A DNA stretch of 64,000 nt from Brasenia schreberi (taxonomy: Eukaryota > Streptophyta > Magnoliopsida > Nymphaeales > Cabombaceae): NCBI GenBank assembly GCA_036023115.1, contig JAYKKT010000064.1:4769501-4833500 (forward strand), in the 5' to 3' direction. Positions 1 to 12,118 of this stretch are shown in pieces. The translations under genes were made by a program, and so were the position numbers. The notes under the pieces are model-generated. The model saw only the letters and a list, made by a program, of their open reading frames with translations. It searched no databases and had not been told where the DNA came from. Each line of letters begins with the position of its first letter. Positions within the stretch are counted from its first letter, which is position 1.

Positions 1-600
1 GACTCAAAACAAACACCACCGACGAAAAACAGAAATTGCGAATGCCCATTAATAACATAACAAGACAGACACACACACACAGAGGTACCTCGTTCAAGAG
101 CAGAAAGAGTGGTTATTCGCGAGGATGGAAGTGAAAATTCGTGGGACTACAGAGACGAGGAAAAGGAGGAATGAAGGAGCGAGAGGTCATTTAAAGGCAT
201 ACAGAGCGAGAACAATGTGGAAAATAAAGAAAAACGAAAACCAAAGGGGTGTTTTGAAAAAGAAAAGAAATAGGAAAAAAGGGAGGGTCGGAATTTTGTG
301 GGTTGAGGAAGAATTTAAAGAACCAAGAATTTTCAAATAACTACCAGAAGTATTCTTAATTCATATATCCATGAAAAAACTTTCATTTGCAAAGTGTGCC
401 TCAAAACCTTTTTGCCCAGGTAAAGCAAAATAGCTACTAAAATCTCATAACGTGGTTGGATATGATACATACCTAATTTACAATAAATGTTTTAATTAAA
501 AGAATAATAATGCCTAATTGTACCAATTGTTGGCAATCATTTTATGTAGAAGATAGTAAGAAGCCTCTAGTGCTATTAGATTATGGATAGAAACAAAGAT
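1..600. other. Intergenic, no gene recognised
   Basis: Purine-rich, AT-rich DNA. A 71-codon open frame at 125-340 (plus) is dominated by Lys, Arg and Glu because the DNA is a run of GA and AAG words. It has no recognisable motif and no supporting splice structure, so it is not called a gene. Confidence 0.6.
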
Positions 601-642
601 AACCGCATAATCATGTGAAAGAAGGTTAGACTCGAGATGAAG

Positions 643-957
643 TTTTAAGAAAAATAAGCTTGGTGACACTAATTGATGATAAAATGAGAGAAATCATTTA
701 AGATAGTTAAGACAACCAAAAGAAGTTCCGGTAAGAAGGTACGAAAAATTAGATAGTAAAAATGTTAAAAGAATAATAGGAAGTGGAAAGAAAATAATAA
801 AGAATGATCTAAAATAACAAAGAATGATCTAACTTATGTTGAGTTAAATATTAGTATGGTACATGATTAAATTTTATGAAAACAAATAATCTATATAACG
901 GACCTATCTAATATGAGATAAGACTTATTTGTTGTCGATAATGTATAAAAATGACGT
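643..957 (+). mobile_element. Decayed 3' end of an RTE-type LINE
   Basis: The plus strand matches, with many substitutions and small deletions, the C-terminal coding end of the better preserved LINE at 60506-62520. Shared words include those for GVxPIEDKM, the KNDL segment (seen twice, at about 804 and 825, as a small local duplication), and a 3' end reading ctaatatgagataagactta followed by ttgttgtc, equivalent to ctagtatgggaaaaggcttagttgttg. Multiple stops make it a relic. The 5' limit is uncertain because similarity fades. Confidence 0.7.
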
Positions 958-1334
958 ACTGATTCTTATGCGAAGCCCCACTGACAAGGTTCAAAGAATC
1001 AATGAGATAAATACGAGATAGAGGAAATGCTTAAAAGTGTTTGAATCAAACAATAAAATAGATAACATCAGAATTAAATGCCAACACAACACGACATAGA
1101 GCGGAACAACAACTAAGAATCTAGCAACCAATTTTACTTAGCAGGATAATACTTGGTTTTGGTAAAGAAGATAGATCGCATTCTCCATTTGCATCAAAAT
1201 GTAAGTTGCGGCACTTTTAACACTTTAAAATGCATGATTGCCTCTTTTCTTTCAATAAGGAAGTGGTGGCAGAATTTAAATAATTATTTTAGCATAATCA
1301 TTATAATATTTCTTTAATGGACTTGTTTGAAATT

Positions 1335-1460
1335 TTAAACTTTTGTTTGGTTAAAGAAGTGAAGTGGGCCTAAGTCAAGTATGCACGCTCCAGGTATCAA
1401 ACTCACAACCTTCATCTTGTGATTTAATTCCCCTACCAATTGATCTAAGGCTCTGAGTGC
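1335..1460 (-). mobile_element. tRNA-derived SINE, degenerate
   Basis: On the minus strand an A-box-like stretch (ttagatcaattggtaggg) is followed about 35 bases later by a B-box-like stretch (gagtttgatacctgg). Next come GCGTGCAT and a TTAGGC word, the same order as in the copies at 55149, 10155 and 9135. This arrangement is that of a tRNA-related SINE head transcribed by RNA polymerase III. It is not a functional tRNA: no acceptor stem closes. Boundaries are approximate and no target-site duplication was identified. Confidence 0.5.
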
Positions 1461-3350
1461 TGAAATATTCGGCTTTCTTATGCATAACAGACTGATGTTT
1501 AAGTATTTGATATAATAGAAGTCGTCTACAAACGGGAAGGGCTTCCCGGCAGCGAAACATCAATAACTCTTGCAAGAAAAGGGGCAGAAAAATTATGGAC
1601 CGAAAGGTGGGTGGTTATTTGGAAATGTCTTTTACGTGGAGGGCAATGGAGAAATTCGGAACCCGGGGAATGCAATGACCGGCGACTTCACGTCCGCCGT
1701 CTTTCTTCCCTTCATAACCCGATTTACCAGATATACCCCCGAATATCATGACTATTACGAAATTGGCATTATGGAACTCCCCCTGGTCACGCTTCGGTGG
1801 CCTTCCTCGATGAGCCATCCTACGTCTTGTTGACTTTGTAAAAACTGGTAACTGGGACGGGTCAGGACCCGAAACCCTTTGACCCGATTCATTTAGGAGG
1901 TGTTTGATGACGAGGCCTTGACCTATAGGACCGGATGGAACTGTAGGCCGAGTTCACCTCATAATCAAGTGCGAGTCAAATGCATTACCTGTTCATAAGA
2001 GTGGATCCTCAAATTTGGTGCTCACAATTTCAAGTTTCATTGTGCATTAAACCCATTAATGGTGTGGTACTATGGTTTTATAAGCCAATTTCAGTCAAAA
2101 ACTTCGTACCAAAAAATGGGTTGGAAACATCAGTTTTGTTTTGGCAACGGTAATTTTGTGTGTGTATGAACAAGCACCCATGTACACACACGCACATACA
2201 CACAAACACACATCAAGTATGTGTATAATATATGTATAAACATACATGCAAATGGGATCAAGCTCAGGTTCAGCGGATAGTAAATTATTCAGGCAAACGA
2301 AGTTGGATCTTAAGTAGGACGACAGTCATCATATATGTAGGGATTCCAATGGCAATGGGTGAGATCAAACCCAGGCAATCTGTCAAAACAGGATCCAATC
2401 AACTGGAATGGCGTTTTGCATCCAAATCCATATCTGAATCTAAACCCAAGGGAAAATCTATATCCAATTTGGCCATTAAGGTATAAAAGACAATTTAATT
2501 ACACAAATGTGAGGATTCTAATTTTGGAATTTATGATTCAAGCCTGAACCTGAACTGATTATGTAAGGATCCAAATACTCGGTTTTGGTAATGCCAATGC
2601 CCTACAGGAAATGAAGATGGGTCGGCTCGTATGATGGAGGACCACTTCCACTCTAACCAGACTCCGGGTTTTGGGAAGTAGACATGGCGGGCGAGCGAGA
2701 GGCACCCGCCGCATGAGAGCGATCACATGTCTATAAGGTAAACCTCTATCTGTAACGTGCCACCATGTGGAAGCCTTACAGTAGCAATAGCAGCCGCTCC
2801 ACAGAGTGGGAGAAGCTCTTCAAGAAGATAACCTTGTGATTACTTTCAGGAAGGCCGCTCTGTATGGAACCAGACCGTGCCAGGAACCAGCTGTAACCAG
2901 AATCGATCAAATCATACTCAGAACTGGGGGACTACCCAACTCGGTTCTGGTTCACCTTCCATGAAACCCGAAGTGAAAATGAAGGTTTCAGACTGTCGAT
3001 TTCTTGTTTTTCTATTTTATTTTTGAAAATTTAAATTTTTCAAACCAGAAACAGATTAACCCTGGTTTGGCTTCAATTCATGGTTCTGAAAAAACTGTAA
3101 CCAGTGGTTTGGAACTGCCGGATCTGGTTTCCCCAAAACCAGCCATGTCTATCGGAGAGAATGATGCCTGCCCTGAAATTGAATCCCTAATACGTGTTTT
3201 GGAGGATCATACCTGCACCTAATTGGATCGACCTGGCTCCATCCCGTCCTACTTCACCCAATAAAAATATTTTTGAAGAAAAACATTTAATATATATTTT
3301 ACATAAAATATTATTTATAATCTTTTATAGTATTAAACTATATTAAATTT
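1461..3350. other. Intergenic, no gene recognised; GGTTCC-rich repeat at 2640-3230
   Basis: 1570-1830 is relatively GC-rich and open in two frames, but neither frame resembles a known protein. 2160-2230 holds a short (CA)n/(TG)n tract. 2640-3230 is rich in GGTTCC, AACCAG and GGTTTC words and ends near ggccatgtct. It shares the order 'ctgtcgatttc ... ccatgtct' with 26950-27110, so it is probably an old dispersed repeat. Confidence 0.5.
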
Positions 3351-3351
3351 T

Positions 3352-3355
<4 letters not shown>

Positions 3356-3388
<33 letters not shown>
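3356..3388. repeat. (TA)n microsatellite
   Basis: Uninterrupted AT dinucleotide run in an AT-rich stretch. Confidence 0.95.
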
Positions 3389-3390
<2 letters not shown>

Positions 3391-4825
3391 TCTAGGATGG
3401 GGGAGCAGTACTCATGGGACAGAACGTCATTAATTGTCATCCCTACCCAGACTTACCCATGTCGGTTCAAGTCACATTATATATAAAAGTATTCTAATAC
3501 ATATACACATACTTATCATTACTTTTGAGTCATATATGAGTATAGTTTTAAAGATTATAAAGATATTTAAAAAATAATGAAGAATAACATTATCACACTC
3601 ATGTTACTAAAAAGTATTCGTTGGTAACTTATATATATTGTTAGATTCATATCCAGTTGTGTTCGTGTCTGATTGACCCGGTCTTGACCCAACTTTTAAT
3701 GGGTTAACTCAGACCCGGTCCAAAATTACCAGGTCTATTAGCGATCAAGTAATGCGTTAATCATCTTGGACTTTTCTACCCCGGTATTCCCCATTGGACG
3801 ATCTCATAGGTCGTGGGGAACGATGGCAGATACTTAGGACAAGAACGATAAGAAGAATCCGACGTCCGGCATTGCACGAAGAGAGAAACTAAACTCTTAC
3901 TTGTCCCCTGGAATGCCGGAGAATTTCTTTCAACTCTAACTTACAATCAATCTTGGTCGTTGGATCTTCTAAAAGCAAAAGAGAAAATTCAAAAGTTCTC
4001 TTTGAAGCAAAGACAAAAATAAAGTTTTAATAATATTTAATACTTCAAATCGGTATATAATTAAGATTATGTTGCCCTGAAAATTATTAGAATTGCGTCG
4101 TCACTTACAGATTTGTATTCATTGTGAAAAATATGTAGAATTGATGACTATAATTCGTGCAAAACAATCGAACTTCTGGTTTTGAAAGCAAAGACAAGAA
4201 TTAAGAAAAAAGGAGGCGATGTATTTAAAGTGAAAACACGCACATGCACGTGCGCGCACACACACACAGACACAGAGAAGTGAAGTGTATAATCAACGCT
4301 TTGTGTTTTCCGTCCACCTGAAAGTGACACGAAAACTAATCTAAGTCATTGGTCGGGTTGACTTGTCTATTACATGACATGAATATAACCCCCAACATGC
4401 AATCCCACGGGAGATAAGAAGTGATAAGAAGTGTTAACAAGTGACACGGAAATTTGAGATACACACACCGTACGAAGAAAATGATTTCATGTTCCAGTTG
4501 ACCTGTTTATGACGTGACACGAACATGACTCGAAACACAAAAATGCCAGCCCAGAAAGCAGTCGGTGCCGTGCAGCTTCATTTTACAAATCACCAATAGC
4601 AAATCTGTTTTGGAGTTGGATCTGCTTGGATGGTCAAGTAATGGGTGGGTTTGCCTGTTCCATGGGTCTCGAATTCCAAATCCGTGTCCTCCTTACATGA
4701 CCAGCTAAAGCCCTACCCGCCCGCCCCTCATAAATAGGGATGGCAATATTAACCCGACCCATGCAACACCAACCTCGATGGAGTTGGAATAAATTGGGTA
4801 CGGTATTGGGATAAGGTGATATCCG
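3389..4825. other. Intergenic, no gene recognised
   Basis: AT-rich DNA with fragments such as tgacccggtcttgacccaac (3677) and ggtcgggttgacttgtctat (4352) that look like eroded dispersed repeats. A short (CA)n tract lies at 4250-4275. No open frame with recognisable protein similarity was found on either strand. Confidence 0.5.
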
Positions 4826-4913
4826 ACACACACACACACATATATACATATATGTATACGTACATATACATATACATACATATACATATACATATACATA
4901 CATATATATATAC

Positions 4914-5009
<96 letters not shown>
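4826..5009. repeat. Compound (CA)n / (TATACA)n / (TA)n microsatellite
   Basis: Alternating purine-pyrimidine DNA over about 180 bases: a CA run, then irregular TATACA units, then a pure TA run of about 60 bases. It is open in several frames on both strands, giving Tyr/Ile/His repeats that are translation artefacts. Confidence 0.95.
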
Positions 5010-6231
<1,222 letters not shown>

Positions 6232-6302
6232 AACCCTCATTTTCACTTGGCGTCTAATCGGCGAGGTATCCAACGCGTCTTCGTGCGCGAGCGCATATAG
6301 AG

Positions 6303-6389
6303 ATGGCAGCGACCCGCTGGATTCTTCTGAGTCGACAGATCGCGTTCCGCTGTCTAAGCCTTCCGGTCAGCCCGAGATGTTACTTTCCG
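6303..6389 (+). CDS. Orphan exon-like ORF, possible organelle-targeting presequence
   Basis: ATG opens 29 codons beginning MAATRWILLSRQIAFRCL and ending in YFP, followed immediately by a good donor (CCG|GTGAGA) in phase 0. The peptide is rich in Arg, Ser, Leu and Ala and lacks acidic residues, the composition of a mitochondrial presequence. I do not recognise the gene. A possible second exon begins after ctgcag at 6643, but in phase 0 it stops after six codons. It may be the 5' end of a gene whose body is lost or lies elsewhere, or chance. Low confidence. Confidence 0.25.
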
Positions 6390-7061
6390 GTGAGAACTTC
6401 GCTCTCTTGTGTGATTGTCGACACAATTGCTTTATGCGTTTATTGTTCTGGGTTCATGGTTTTGGGTTCCCGAAGTCCTCTGTTTCATTGTTTGACTCTC
6501 CTTTCTGTGTAATTGAGTCTCATCCTTGAAAGTGATTCATGATCAGTTCTGTCTTTTCTGTCTTGTATGTATAGTTTCGCTCTCTTGTGTGATCTTCGAA
6601 TTTTTTAGTGGATTATGTGATTGCTTTATATGTACGCTGCAGTCTTCTCATTGCAAAACTTGAAATCCGGAATGATGGGTGTGATGAAATGATGCAAAAG
6701 AATATGGGTAGTGACCAAGACAAAAGGTTATATAAAGTTAGAAGGCTACAATCAATAAATAGTAAGCTTTGCATCATTCATTTCCTTCAGTTGTAGCAAT
6801 CTGTCTTTTTTCTGGATGATCTTGTGGGTGTCATTTGTTGCGCTTTGGGTCTCTGCTTCGCTTGATTTCCATATATATATTTTTGGGATAAAACTTGATT
6901 TTCGTTTAATATAAAACCATTGAGAGCACTTTTTTAGATCGTAAAAGTTCGTCTATTCAAATTACTCATCGGACTTCTTAAATTAAAAATATTAAATACT
7001 TATTTAAAATAAATGGTTGAGATTTGTGCAGATAAACTAAAGTTGCTAGAATATACAAAGC
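6390..7061. other. No gene recognised downstream of the orphan exon
   Basis: T-rich, intron-like sequence. A stretch at 6643-6763 is flanked by ctgcag and agtaagc and could be an exon, but no frame gives a recognisable protein. Confidence 0.4.
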
Positions 7062-7064
7062 TCC

Positions 7065-7126
<62 letters not shown>
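7062..7126. repeat. (CT)n(AT)n microsatellite
   Basis: CT run followed by AT run. Similar tracts flank the LINE at 7306-8376. Confidence 0.95.
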
Positions 7127-7127
<1 letters not shown>

Positions 7128-7305
7128 ACTGAAATTATCTACTCATGGCCGATAGTTGGTTTTCCATGACATGAGTGTATCTTAAAGGTTGGTGAAGTAT
7201 TTGAAAAATGGTGAAAGACGATTTTATTATACTCATGCTACGGGAAAATGAGTGAACTTAAGTGGTATAGAGGATCCAATTACTCTCTCTCTCTCTCTCT
7301 CTATA

Positions 7306-8375
7306 CAACAACAACAACAACTAAGCCTTTTCCCATACTAGACGGGGTCGGCTACATGGATTCTTTGTTTCCACAGATCTCTATTGTGTGCCATGTTAGC
7401 AGTTAACTCCCAATAAGCTAGATCATTCTTTATTGTTTCTTTCCAACACTTTTGTGGTCGTCCTCTACCTCTTTTAATACTTTCCAAATTTAGTTTTTCT
7501 AACCTTCTTACAGGTTCTTCTTTTGATCTTCTTTCTATATGTCCAAACCATCTTAAACGATGTTCACTCATTTTATCCTCTATTGGTGTCACTCCTAATT
7601 TGTTTCTAATAACCTCATTATGTATACGGTCTTTTCTTGTATGACCACTCATCCATCTCAACATCTTCATTTCTGTCACAGACATCTTTTGTACATGTTG
7701 ATGATTAACTGCCCAACACTCAGAACCATAAAACATGGCAGGCCTAACTGCTGCTCTATAATATTTACCTTTTAATTTTAATGGTATCTTCTTATCACAA
7801 AGAATACCTGATGCTCCTCTCCATTTTAACCAACCAGCATTAATTCTATGTGTAACATCTCCATCAACTCTTCCATCACTTTGAAAAATTGACCCTAGGT
7901 ATTTAAAACTTTCCTTTTGGGGAATGCAATGTGTGCCAATTTTAATTTCTGTCCTCTGAAGTAGCCAAATGATCAAACTTACATTCCATATATTCTGTCT
8001 TTGTTCTACTAAGTCGGAGGCCTTTGTTTTCTAATGTTTCTCTCCATAGTTTCAATTTTCTATTAACTTTTTCCTTAGACTCCTCCACTAATACAATGTC
8101 ATCTGCAAATAACATACACCAAGGTACTTCATCTTGAATATGTTTTGTTAACTCATCCATCACCATTATAAATAAGTATGGACTTAAAGTTGATCCTTGA
8201 TGTAACCCAATATTAACTTCAAAGAAGTTTGTCGTTCCTTCATGAGTCCTCACACATGTTTTTGCACCATCATACATGTCTCTTATAAGGTTAATATATG
8301 TCAACGGGATACCTCTTTTTTCCAAAGTTCTCCAAAGAACCTCCCTCGGTATCCTATCATAAGCTTTTTTTTTTT

Positions 8376-8376
<1 letters not shown>
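7306..8376 (-). mobile_element. 5'-truncated RTE-type LINE, reverse transcriptase C-terminal half
   Basis: Reading the minus strand, the element starts at an A-run followed by codons for [12 protein letters not shown] (the end of RT motif A; the catalytic Asp upstream is cut off). It continues through [13 protein letters not shown] (motif B region) and the catalytic FADDIVLV (motif C), then the C-terminal domain with [22 protein letters not shown] and GRGRPQKCW, and ends at DPV*. A 2-bp deletion near 7950 (GAGGAC|AGAAATT, where the copy at 61,866 has GTAG) breaks the frame. The 3' end is aaggcttag followed by a (GTT)n tail. Both ends abut (CT)n/(TA)n tracts, so the insertion target was probably a microsatellite. 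Dead copy. Confidence 0.92.

Positions 8377-8450
<74 letters not shown>
8374..8450. repeat. (TC)n(TA)n microsatellite
   Basis: Compound dinucleotide run directly at the truncated 5' end of the LINE. A similar CT run lies at the element's other end (7283-7304). Confidence 0.95.
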
Positions 8451-8452
<2 letters not shown>

Positions 8453-8984
8453 AAACATAACCACAAAACGACGATTGAGAGCAACAACAAAGATCTAGAG
8501 TCGTACTTGCCACATGAAAAGCCAATCATGTGGTTCCATCTCAATCATTCTATGCTTTTGGTTATGTCCCAAGCTATATATATGTTCCAAAAATAGATAT
8601 CGAATATGATCAATAAGATGAAATGTTGAAATAAAAAGTAAGAAGTATGTGTACATGGGCACTGTTTGTTCCTTAATTTTTTAATTTTAAGTATCCATCA
8701 TTAGGAAAGGCTAGATATCAACATTTATTCTTAGCACTATATATATGCCATATGGCACTCCTTTCTGCCACCTTACTCCATTTCGCCCACTCTACTGAAT
8801 ATATATATGTAATGCAGAAAGAGGACAGTGGTGGCTGGTGTCAAATAATAAACGGAGGAGATTGACGAATGGTGAGTCAAGCCGCGAAGAGCAATTTCAG
8901 TAGCTGAAGATGATTAAAAGAGGTCTTGCAACCATGTGCTCGAGACTTGGTCCGCATCTCTCTCTCTTTTATATGTATACTAAT

Positions 8985-9028
<44 letters not shown>

Positions 9029-9134
9029 TGTATTTTGCCAATCGTGTGTTCAGACGTCAACCTCTCTCTTTTGCGGCGGGAGTGGATGAGATGACAGTCA
9101 TTGCATCAGAACTGCAGGGAAAGTAAATTCACTC
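8451..9134. other. Intergenic, (GA)n at 8989-9025
   Basis: AT-rich DNA with a 36-base GA run. No gene recognised. Confidence 0.5.
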
Positions 9135-9262
9135 TTCCTTTCTTTCACAAAAGGGGCCTGAAGCCTAATGGAACACGCATGCACTCCCGGGAAATTGAAC
9201 TGCCCACCTGCAGCAGAGAAGTCAAAGAGCTCTGTCAACTGAGATAACGTTCTCACCCTGGG
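9135..9262 (-). mobile_element. tRNA-derived SINE
   Basis: Minus strand: A-box-like ttatctcagttgacagagc, B-box-like gcagttcaatttcccg about 30 bases on, then GGGAGTGCATGCGTG and TTAGGCTTCAGGCCCC, ending in an A/G-rich tail (plus strand ttcctttctttc). The body words GTGCAT and TTAGGCTTC-GGCC are shared with the copy at 55149, placing them in one family. Ends are approximate. Confidence 0.65.
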
Positions 9263-10154
9263 TTGCCAATTCTCTCTTCTTGAAACGAAGAGAATCTGTT
9301 GTTTTCTTTCAAAATTCATTCACACGCAGATTATACACACATATATATTATGTTGGGCCTATCTTGGCTGTGGCTGGATTGACATACTGCTTCTTTAATT
9401 TGCTCCGGTATTTTTTTATATTTGCCGTGAACAAGATTTCATGCGCACCATGTTATATATATATATATATTACGTATAATTTACAAAAAGGAAATGGATT
9501 AGTGCATATTGAAACTTGGTCCTTTTTCAACTCTTTCCTTGTTGGCACGGTTGTGCACATCCTGAACCATGAGTTGCTGAAAAGAAATCGCTTAAGTCAG
9601 CTTCTTACTTGTAATTAAAAAAAAGACACTTAAATGAGTGCGTGCACATATTCATGTGTGTGAGATAGAGTGTTAACATGAGTATATACTTTTTAATGAT
9701 GATCGATAAATATTTATAAAGAAAAAAGATATTAGTGTACTTGTTGGTATACTAATAAGTACAAAAACTTTCTCAATACAACCATTGGATCTCCTTAATC
9801 ACATAGTAGTGTTTAAGGACTATATACAACATTACAATCACAACTATTTAATCATCTTAATTAGACAATCTTGATTAGAGAGTATATACTATGAAAGACT
9901 TTACTTTCTACGTTGTGAATATATATAGGGAGAGAGAGAAGTGTTGTGGTGGTACACTTCCACCATATACTTTAAACAAAGACCACGTTTAACATCTTTC
10001 ATTTGCTACATTTATGTGTTAAATGTACTTACATTTTAAAATTTTGGTTATTTTAAAGGAAACCTTTCCCATGAAAATTGTAATTCATCCTTGTACTAGA
10101 AATCTAATGCTCCTTCACCTTTAAAAAGCTTTAACTTAATAAATAACAAATATG
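9263..10154. other. Intergenic, no gene recognised
   Basis: AT-rich. An open frame at 9280-9618 (plus) has a hydrophobic stretch but no recognisable family and overlaps a TA run. It is not supported as a gene. Confidence 0.45.
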
Positions 10155-10281
10155 TTTTTTTTATAAAAGAGGAGGCCGAAACTCAACACTCAACACACAT
10201 ATGCACCCCTCTGAGAGTCAAACTCCCCAACAGCAGCGACAGCGTTAAAATGCCCTGCAGTTGAGCTAAAACTCTCGGTGC
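10155..10281 (-). mobile_element. tRNA-derived SINE with imperfect target-site duplication
   Basis: Minus strand begins GCACCGAGAG, followed by an A-box-like ttagctcaactgcaggg, a B-box-like gagtttgactctc, GGGGTGCATATG, then TTTCGGCCTCCTC and an A-run (plus-strand T-run 10155-10162). It is flanked by aacaaatatg (10145-10154) and aacaaatgtg (10282-10291), a 9 of 10 match and a plausible duplication. Its 5' start and body match the copy at 55149. Confidence 0.75.
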
Positions 10282-10291
10282 AACAAATGTG

Positions 10292-12016
10292 TTTTTAAGG
10301 TTGAGTCTTAATACATGCTCTGACACCACGAGAGATTCACCAAAATTGGTTCATGTGTCTCATCCCGATCCAAGTACATTGACATCACAACATTCTCCTG
10401 TATTACTTTTAAGTATGATCTTAAAAGTAGCTTGACATTATTCTAGCTAGATACATATATGATTTGTTGTTATGTGTTTGACAAATTTAGCTAACTTGAA
10501 AGTGAAAAGTCAAAAAGGATCATTTCTCGATTGGTTTGCAATGTATGTATCATTTGCCTAACCCCGCTTGCCTTAGTTTGATATTGAATCTTAACCTTAA
10601 CCTAAACTTGGCACACTGCTCACTAGTGTTTGCTTGGAAGTCTTACCCTAAACCCACTGTACACACGAGTCTTGCTATTATAATTATGTCCTATACCAGC
10701 TCCCCACATGATTTAGCTTGTCTATTTTGCAACATATATATATAAGTGAGAGATCTAGAAACTTTTTTGTGGTGCAAGAATGGTTTCAGGTGGGCCGAAC
10801 TACGTATTATGGCCATGGATCTTATCATGAGCTATAGACTTTAAGTTGATTTTCAAAATTTTCAGTGGAGAGAATGTAGATCCACCAACCATATGTATAT
10901 ATATAGAGGGAGAGAGGGAGGGAGATGTGTCAAGGCCACCTAAACATCTTCATCATTCGTTTCACATAACCAATAATAAAGATTTGAATTTAAAAATGAA
11001 AAGTAATGGTAACAGTTCTATTGAGTAACATCACCAAAGCCTCGAAGCGGAACCAATCCATCCTCCTCCAGGTTCCAGGTTTGGATCAGGTTTCACCTCT
11101 TCCAGGTCCGGCCTCAGTTTCTTTTGTTTCCATTCTCGTTTGAAGATGTCATAAACAAAAACGAGATTTTATGTGTTTCCTGATAGGTGGGACCAGCCAC
11201 GAACCGCAGGGGTTCTCGGTTCTGGCTCGGTTCAGATTCTACTTTCCAGAGGCGGTTACCTACTCAGTCGGTTCCAAACGGGCCACTTCCATCTGGTGTT
11301 CACAAGCAGTATAGAATAATATCTACCTTGTCTGTCATACTGAAATACTAATGTAACTAACATGTGCAAGGTGAAAAGGCTTGATAAAGATTGGCTACCA
11401 TGAACCAAAGTCCAAACCAGAGGTGTACTCAGGCCGGATCAAGACTCCACGCTTTCCATCTCCAGCCAGACCCTCAGCCAGTAAAAAGAAAACAATATGG
11501 CTTGTAAGCGACGATTTCCTTCTCCAAAATGACAAGTAAACAGAGTTCATATCAGAGAAAGGCTAACACACCTTTATGAACAATTCCACATAATAAGATA
11601 ACTGTGTTGAGGCATGTAAATGGACAGAGCCATATTTAAGTATGGTGAGATAGATTACAGAAAATAGGATTTAAAATGTTTTACGTTGGAGGAAGGAGGA
11701 AGGCAACAATAAAAGCAAGGCCTCGACAAACCTGGTGAATAAATGACGAGACCAGACACAAAACTTCAGACAGGGAACACTTTACATCATGTGCAAAAGA
11801 TCGTCATCGTCGGATTGCTCCAGACTGGCTTAGTTGGCCTGAGTATGGCATTTACAGAAGGATGATGATGATCAACGGTGGGAGCACCTCCCGTATGAAA
11901 ATATAGGACCTTCTATGTGCAGCCTTCCATCCCAATAAGCGAAAGAGTTGCCTGCATCTACCTCCGAGCAGAAACCTGACCGAGATCCCTTATGGTCGAA
12001 GGTTCAGCATTCTGGA
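10292..12016. other. Intergenic, CUL1 3' flank; GGTTCC-rich repeat at 11060-11300
   Basis: 11060-11300 is rich in GGTTCC, GGTTTC and GGTTCTGG words resembling the stretch at 2640-3230. 11750-12016 is probably CUL1 3' UTR, since it directly follows the CUL1 stop codon on the minus strand, but no polyadenylation site was identified. No other gene recognised. Confidence 0.45.
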
Positions 12017-12019
12017 TCA

Positions 12020-12118
<99 letters not shown>

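Noticed and set aside
1570..1833. GC-richer stretch open on both strands, considered as an organelle-derived insert
   Set aside because: I could not match it to any plastid or mitochondrial gene by eye. A nucleotide search against organelle genomes would decide.
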